DNA of 34,949 nt from NCBI GenBank assembly GCA_946616365.1, contig CAMOIX010000022.1:1-34949 (forward strand). Reading direction: 5' to 3'. Position numbers and translations under genes: made by a program. Each line of letters starts with the position of its first letter. Position 1 is the first letter of the stretch. This document shows, in pieces, positions 31,852-34,949 of the stretch. This DNA comes from AC2028 sp002373595 (GTDB lineage Bacteria; Bacillota; Clostridia; Lachnospirales; Lachnospiraceae). Under the pieces are notes generated by a model. The model was given only the letters and a program-made list of their open reading frames with translations. It searched no databases and was not told the DNA's origin.

Positions 31852-32718
31852 ATGGCTGAATCAAAAGCAATATACAGGAAACCCAAGAAGCATTTTCATG
31901 TCTTCGATCTTGTTAACTACATTGTATTCGTTTTGATAGCGATCATCGTTATAGTTCCTTTTTGGAAGGTTATAGTTGACTCGTTCAATGCGGTAGGCGT
32001 TTATCAGTTTAAGCTCTGGCCTAATCGTCCTACACTTGACGGATACCGAACCATCTTCACCACTCAGAAGCTGTTCAGACCGCTGCTCAATTCATTCATT
32101 ACTACGATATGCGGTACGCTTCTCGGACTTGCCCTTTCAACTCTCGGAGGATATGTCCTTTGTCAGGAAGATATGCCGGGAAGAAATGCACTTTCATTCT
32201 TCCTTCTCTTCACCATGATATTCTCGGGAGGATTGATCCCTGAGTATCTCGTTATGAAGCAGCTCCACCTGGTCAACAATATGTGGATCCTCGTGGTCAA
32301 GCACGGAATGAATGTTTACAACCTTGTCCTCATGAGGAATTTCTTTGAAGGTATTCCCACATCGCTTTTCGAAGCGGCAAGGATAGACGGATGTTCACCT
32401 TCCAAGATCTTTTTTAAGATAGTGCTTCCTCTTTCCAAAGCAGCACTTGCATCCATCGGTCTTATGTTTGCGGTTACCGTTTGGAATGATTACAGCACCG
32501 TACAGATCTATATCAACAACCGCGACCAGGTTAACTTCCAGTACATCCTGAAGGTCATGGTCATGGACGGAGATACGCCGACGACGCAATATGCGGTATC
32601 ACAGAATACGCTCTACTACGCAGGTATCGTTTGCGCATTCCTTCCGTTCCTTGTACTGTATCCTTTCCTTCAGAAGTACTTTGTAACCGGTGTCAATGTA
32701 GGAGCGGTAAAAGAATAA
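31852..32718 (+). CDS. ABC importer permease (LplC-type)
   Basis: 288 aa, six predicted TM helices (first about 20-40, NYIVFVLIAIIVIVPFWKVI). The EAA loop is EAARIDGCSPSKIFFKIVLP. It forms the membrane channel with the LplB-type subunit. AAAGGAGG precedes ATG 31852, 16 nt after the upstream stop. It is the last gene of the operon, ended by a strong terminator. Confidence 0.93.
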   Translation: MAESKAIYRKPKKHFHVFDLVNYIVFVLIAIIVIVPFWKVIVDSFNAVGVYQFKLWPNRPTLDGYRTIFTTQKLFRPLLNSFITTICGTLLGLALSTLGGYVLCQEDMPGRNALSFFLLFTMIFSGGLIPEYLVMKQLHLVNNMWILVVKHGMNVYNLVLMRNFFEGIPTSLFEAARIDGCSPSKIFFKIVLPLSKAALASIGLMFAVTVWNDYSTVQIYINNRDQVNFQYILKVMVMDGDTPTTQYAVSQNTLYYAGIVCAFLPFLVLYPFLQKYFVTGVNVGAVKE

Positions 32719-32741
32719 GACATTTTTGGAATTTATGGTTT

Positions 32742-32768
32742 AGCCCCGGGTGATCCCGGGGCTTTTTT
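32742..32768 (+). terminator. Terminator of the ABC importer operon
   Basis: AGCCCCGGG (32742-32750) pairs with CCCGGGGCT (32755-32763) around TGAT, followed by a run of T. Confidence 0.92.
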
Positions 32769-32784
32769 ATATTCGATATTTAAC

Positions 32785-32839
32785 TTGACAAATCTGGCAT
32801 TTTATGGCAAATTATGAATGTAATATGTCAATTTTGGCA
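32785..32839 (+). promoter_or_regulatory. hipBA promoter/operator region
   Basis: TTGACA (32785-32790) is a consensus -35, but no clear -10 follows at 16 to 18 nt (best AAATTA, 32809-32814). GGCA occurs at 32796, 32806 and 32836, spaced 10 and 30 nt, and TTGACA (32785) is mirrored by TGTCAA (32826-32831). The third GGCA touches the ribosome site AGGA. These are candidate HipB sites for autorepression. Confidence 0.4.
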
Positions 32840-32847
32840 GGATAAAT

Positions 32848-33192
32848 ATGGAAAAATATATAAATCAAAAAAGTATATTGTCGGAAATTGGCGAGAAGAT
32901 AAAACAATACCGAATAGCTAAAGGAATGACTCAGCAGGATTTGGAGAAGAAATCCGGGGTGTCAACCAGAAGCATAGTTCGCCTTGAACAAGGGAATTCT
33001 GTGCAACTTGACAGTCTTATTAAAATATTGATAGCACTTGATCTTTCAAAAAACATAGAGCTGCTGATTCCGGATCAGAGAAAACGTCCTTCTTATTATC
33101 TTGAAAATGTTGAGAAACCAAAGAAAAGGTATAGAAAAAGTGCAACAAAGCCTGCTACAAGTACGGGATTCAAATGGGGAGATGAGGAATGA
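32848..33192 (+). CDS. hipB: HipB-like antitoxin (XRE-family HTH)
   Basis: 114 aa. The HTH domain (about 12-68) contains KIKQYRIAKGMTQQDLEKKSGVSTRSIVRLEQGN. A basic, unstructured C-terminal tail (80-114, KKRYRKSATKPA) is probably the part that contacts the toxin or DNA. It should bind the HipA kinase and repress its own operon. AGGA precedes ATG 32848. The stop overlaps the hipA start (ATGA), usual for antitoxin-toxin pairs. Base composition is clearly AT-richer than the core genes, which suggests acquisition. Confidence 0.88.
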   Translation: MEKYINQKSILSEIGEKIKQYRIAKGMTQQDLEKKSGVSTRSIVRLEQGNSVQLDSLIKILIALDLSKNIELLIPDQRKRPSYYLENVEKPKKRYRKSATKPATSTGFKWGDEE

Positions 33193-34475
33193 ACAATACT
33201 GCAGAAGTTTTTTTATGGGGGACAAGAATAGGAATAATCCATCAAGAAAACGATCGTCCGTATGCCTCTTTCGAATATGACAGAGATTTTTTAAATAGCG
33301 GTATTGAAGTATCCCCGATCAGAATGCCATTAGGAGAAATGATTTATGAGTTCCCTGATTTGTCGGGAACTTCTTTTCATGGACTGCCCGGTTTAGTATC
33401 GGATTCTCTTCCTGATAAATTTGGCAATTTGGTTATTGAGAAATGGTTGACGATGCAGGGAAAATCCTTGAATGATTTTACAGCAATTGACAGATTGTGT
33501 TATACCGGAAAGAGAGGAATGGGCGCTTTGGAATATAAGCCTGCAAACATGGATATCAAAGATATCAACGCATACATTAATGTCTCTGAAATGGTAAAGT
33601 TCGCCTCAGAAGTGTTAAGTAACAGAGAAAAGGTGACATTAAGTGCTGAAGAAGAATTATCCTATTCGCGACTTGTCCAAGTGGGAAGCTCTGCCGGTGG
33701 AGCGAGAGCAAAGGCGTTGATAGCATGGAATGAAAAAACAAACGAGATTAAATCCGGACAACTTGATCTTGAAAAAGACTTTGATTATTGGCTTATGAAA
33801 TTTGACAATGTAGCAAAGAACGGAGATCATGGAATAGAGGATGGACCGCAGTATACATTGATAGAGTATGCTTATTATAAAATGGCTTTGGACTGCGGAA
33901 TAAAAATGAATGAATGCAAAATATTCAAATCCGGAAACGAGAATCATTTTATGACTAAGAGATTCGACAGAAAAGATGGCAAGAAGATCCACATGTTATC
34001 GTTAGGAGGTATGGCACATATTGATTATAATACTCCCGGAATATGCGGTTACGAATTGGCTGCTGAATATATGAAGAGGATTGGATTGAAGTATGACGAT
34101 ACAGAGCAGTTGTTTAGAAGGATGGTGTTCAATTGTTTAGCAGTAAACCAAGATGATCACGTTAAGAATATTTCCTTCTTGATGGACAAATCCGGAAAAT
34201 GGGAACTGGCACCGGCGTATGATATTACTTTTTCGTATGATCCCGAGAATATGTGGCTTAGAGCTCATCAAATGACAGTGAATAACAAAACGATGAATAT
34301 TACAATCGAGGATATTATAACCGCGGGTATCAATATGGGGATCAGTAAGAAAAAAAGCAAGGATATTGTTGAAGAAATAAGAATAATAGTGAGCAATTTT
34401 TTAGAGTATGCGCAGGATGAAGGAATCAGAGAGGAAACTGCTTCGGTAATAATGAATACAATAGAAAAGGCTTGA
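33189..34475 (+). CDS. hipA: HipA-like serine/threonine kinase toxin
   Basis: 428 aa, full length. N-subdomain 1 (1-115) contains FHGLPGLVSDSLPDKFGN, and the kinase core follows. The Gly/Ser loop is VGSSAGGARAK (165-175), holding S167/S168 as candidate autophosphorylation site; next come WLMKFD (201-206), the catalytic N320-QD-D323-H324-VK-N327 and the metal Asp D345 in LAPAYDIT. HipA kinases phosphorylate aminoacyl-tRNA synthetases (GltX, TrpS and others), halting growth. The target here is not known. All catalytic residues are present, so it should be active. Confidence 0.92.
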   Translation: MNNTAEVFLWGTRIGIIHQENDRPYASFEYDRDFLNSGIEVSPIRMPLGEMIYEFPDLSGTSFHGLPGLVSDSLPDKFGNLVIEKWLTMQGKSLNDFTAIDRLCYTGKRGMGALEYKPANMDIKDINAYINVSEMVKFASEVLSNREKVTLSAEEELSYSRLVQVGSSAGGARAKALIAWNEKTNEIKSGQLDLEKDFDYWLMKFDNVAKNGDHGIEDGPQYTLIEYAYYKMALDCGIKMNECKIFKSGNENHFMTKRFDRKDGKKIHMLSLGGMAHIDYNTPGICGYELAAEYMKRIGLKYDDTEQLFRRMVFNCLAVNQDDHVKNISFLMDKSGKWELAPAYDITFSYDPENMWLRAHQMTVNNKTMNITIEDIITAGINMGISKKKSKDIVEEIRIIVSNFLEYAQDEGIREETASVIMNTIEKA

Positions 34476-34486
34476 CATCAATTCAG

Positions 34487-34510
34487 GCGGGCAGCAATGC
34501 CCGCTTTTTT
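34487..34510 (+). terminator. Terminator of hipBA
   Basis: GCGGGCA (34487-34493) pairs with TGCCCGC (34498-34504) around a GCAA tetraloop, followed by six T. Confidence 0.92.
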
Positions 34511-34559
34511 GGTCCCTTGAGCGGCAAAAAATATTTATGGAAATTACTTGATTTTTTTG

Positions 34560-34588
34560 TTGACATGAGATATCTGTTTTGATAGAAT
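34560..34588 (+). promoter_or_regulatory. Promoter of the tRNA-Ser genes
   Basis: TTGACA (34560-34565), 17-nt spacer, TAGAAT (34583-34588). A GC-rich tract (CGGGCGCGC) follows the -10, as expected of a stringently controlled stable-RNA promoter. Confidence 0.85.
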
Positions 34589-34618
34589 AATCGGGCGCGC
34601 TAAAATTGGCGATGCTTT

Positions 34619-34704
34619 GGAGAGATATCGAAGCGGTCATAACGAGGCGGTCTTGAAAACCGTTTGCCTTCACGGGCGCGTGGGTTCGAATCCCACTCTC
34701 TCCG
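34619..34704 (+). tRNA. tRNA-Ser (anticodon UGA)
   Basis: Acceptor GGAGAGA (34619-34625) pairs with TCTCTCC (34697-34703); the discriminator is G34704. The anticodon loop is CTTGAAA with TGA at 34654-34656. A long variable arm marks class II, and the T-arm is GTGGGTTCGAATCCCAC. No CCA is encoded (TTTT follows). It decodes UCA and related Ser codons. Confidence 0.97.
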
Positions 34705-34789
34705 TTTTGGGAGACAGATTTCTACCTATGTATAGAAGAGATCTGAAAGGATTCCCGACAGGTTAATATTGTAAGCCTATTCGAGCTTT

Positions 34790-34877
34790 GGAGAAGTACT
34801 CAAGAGGTCGAAGAGACACCCCTGGAAAGGGTGCAGGTCGGGAAACCGGCGCGAGGGTTCAAATCCCTCCTTCTCCG
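34790..34877 (+). tRNA. tRNA-Ser (anticodon GGA)
   Basis: Acceptor GGAGAAG (34790-34796) pairs with CTTCTCC (34870-34876); the discriminator is G34877. The anticodon stem is CACCC/GGGTG, with loop CTGGAAA and anticodon GGA at 34824-34826. It has a long variable arm (GGTCGGGAAACCGGC) and no encoded CCA. It decodes UCC and UCU. No separate promoter is evident, so it is probably co-transcribed with tRNA-Ser(UGA). Confidence 0.97.
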
Positions 34878-34880
34878 CTA

Positions 34881-34949
34881 GGGCATAACAGCCCATGAAC
34901 TTTGATAATTAAACAGTAACACATCCCTGAAAATTTCCGATGAGCAATT
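34881..34949 (+). other. Possible rRNA operon leader or spacer (partial)
   Basis: After the tRNA, the sequence includes AACTTTGATAATTAAACAGT, of the type found just before rRNA genes in Clostridia. No rRNA sequence itself is reached. A small GGGC/GCCC hairpin (34881-34894) precedes it. Called from resemblance only. Confidence 0.35.

Noticed and set aside
34619..34877. Attachment-site duplication at the tRNA-Ser genes for a hipBA island
   Set aside because: Shared bases between the two genes are ordinary tRNA-Ser similarity. There is no integrase and no partial tRNA copy on the far side of hipBA.

Overview
The window looks like a chromosomal segment from a strictly fermentative, butyrate-forming Clostridia (Firmicutes). 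A rumen or gut Lachnospiraceae or Saccharofermentans-type organism is my inference. It rests on: the phosphate butyryltransferase/butyrate kinase pair; an RF2 and SecA of Firmicutes type; sigma-A-like promoters of TTGxxx-17-TAnAAT form; an ATPase-less LplABC-type sugar importer; and a set of small conserved proteins (DUF4190, DUF975, DUF6715, SprA-related metallopeptidase, cysteine-rich small domain) common in that group. The core is moderately GC-rich. The hipBA block near the right end is visibly AT-richer.

Layout. 1-54 is the 3' end of a group II intron (end of domain V plus domain VI). 64-1544 is a minus-strand plsC-like acyltransferase and HAD phosphatase operon. 1675-4696 is a response regulator/histidine kinase pair. 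4740-5345 is a compact cluster of small genes around a bidirectional promoter. 5455-13939 is a metabolic block: uronate isomerase (uxaC), ptb-buk with a coiled-coil lipoprotein, then tagaturonate reductase (uxaB), altronate dehydratase (uxaA) and a TIM-barrel epimerase. It couples galacturonate (pectin) breakdown with butyrate and ATP formation. 13967-15058 is an HD-GYP-type protein that lacks the His of its HD dyad. 15206-19007 is secA and an in-frame prfB. 19063-20753 holds small membrane and metallopeptidase genes. 20737-23158 (minus) is an FMN-riboswitch-controlled riboflavin transporter subunit with a downstream polytopic membrane protein.

23431-28828 is a tightly overlapping operon: YcxB-like, tsaE, tsaB, rimI, rnz, DUF6715, tsaD, ispD. 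It contains three of the t6A tRNA-modification proteins. 29080-32718 encodes a solute-binding lipoprotein and two permeases of a polysaccharide-type ABC importer with no ATPase. A tandem repeat and an inverted repeat lie upstream, and a strong intercistronic hairpin follows the binding protein. 32848-34475 is a hipB/hipA toxin-antitoxin pair. It is followed by two tRNA-Ser genes (UGA and GGA) and, at the very end, sequence that resembles an rRNA operon leader or spacer.

The most unusual points are: two divergent small genes that appear to share overlapping -10 elements and to be leaderless in both directions; a terminator-like hairpin buried in the first codons of the HAD gene; a prfB whose programmed-frameshift site appears repaired; and an unexplained membrane protein translationally coupled to the FMN-riboswitch gene. 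No CRISPR array, insertion sequence or phage genes were seen.
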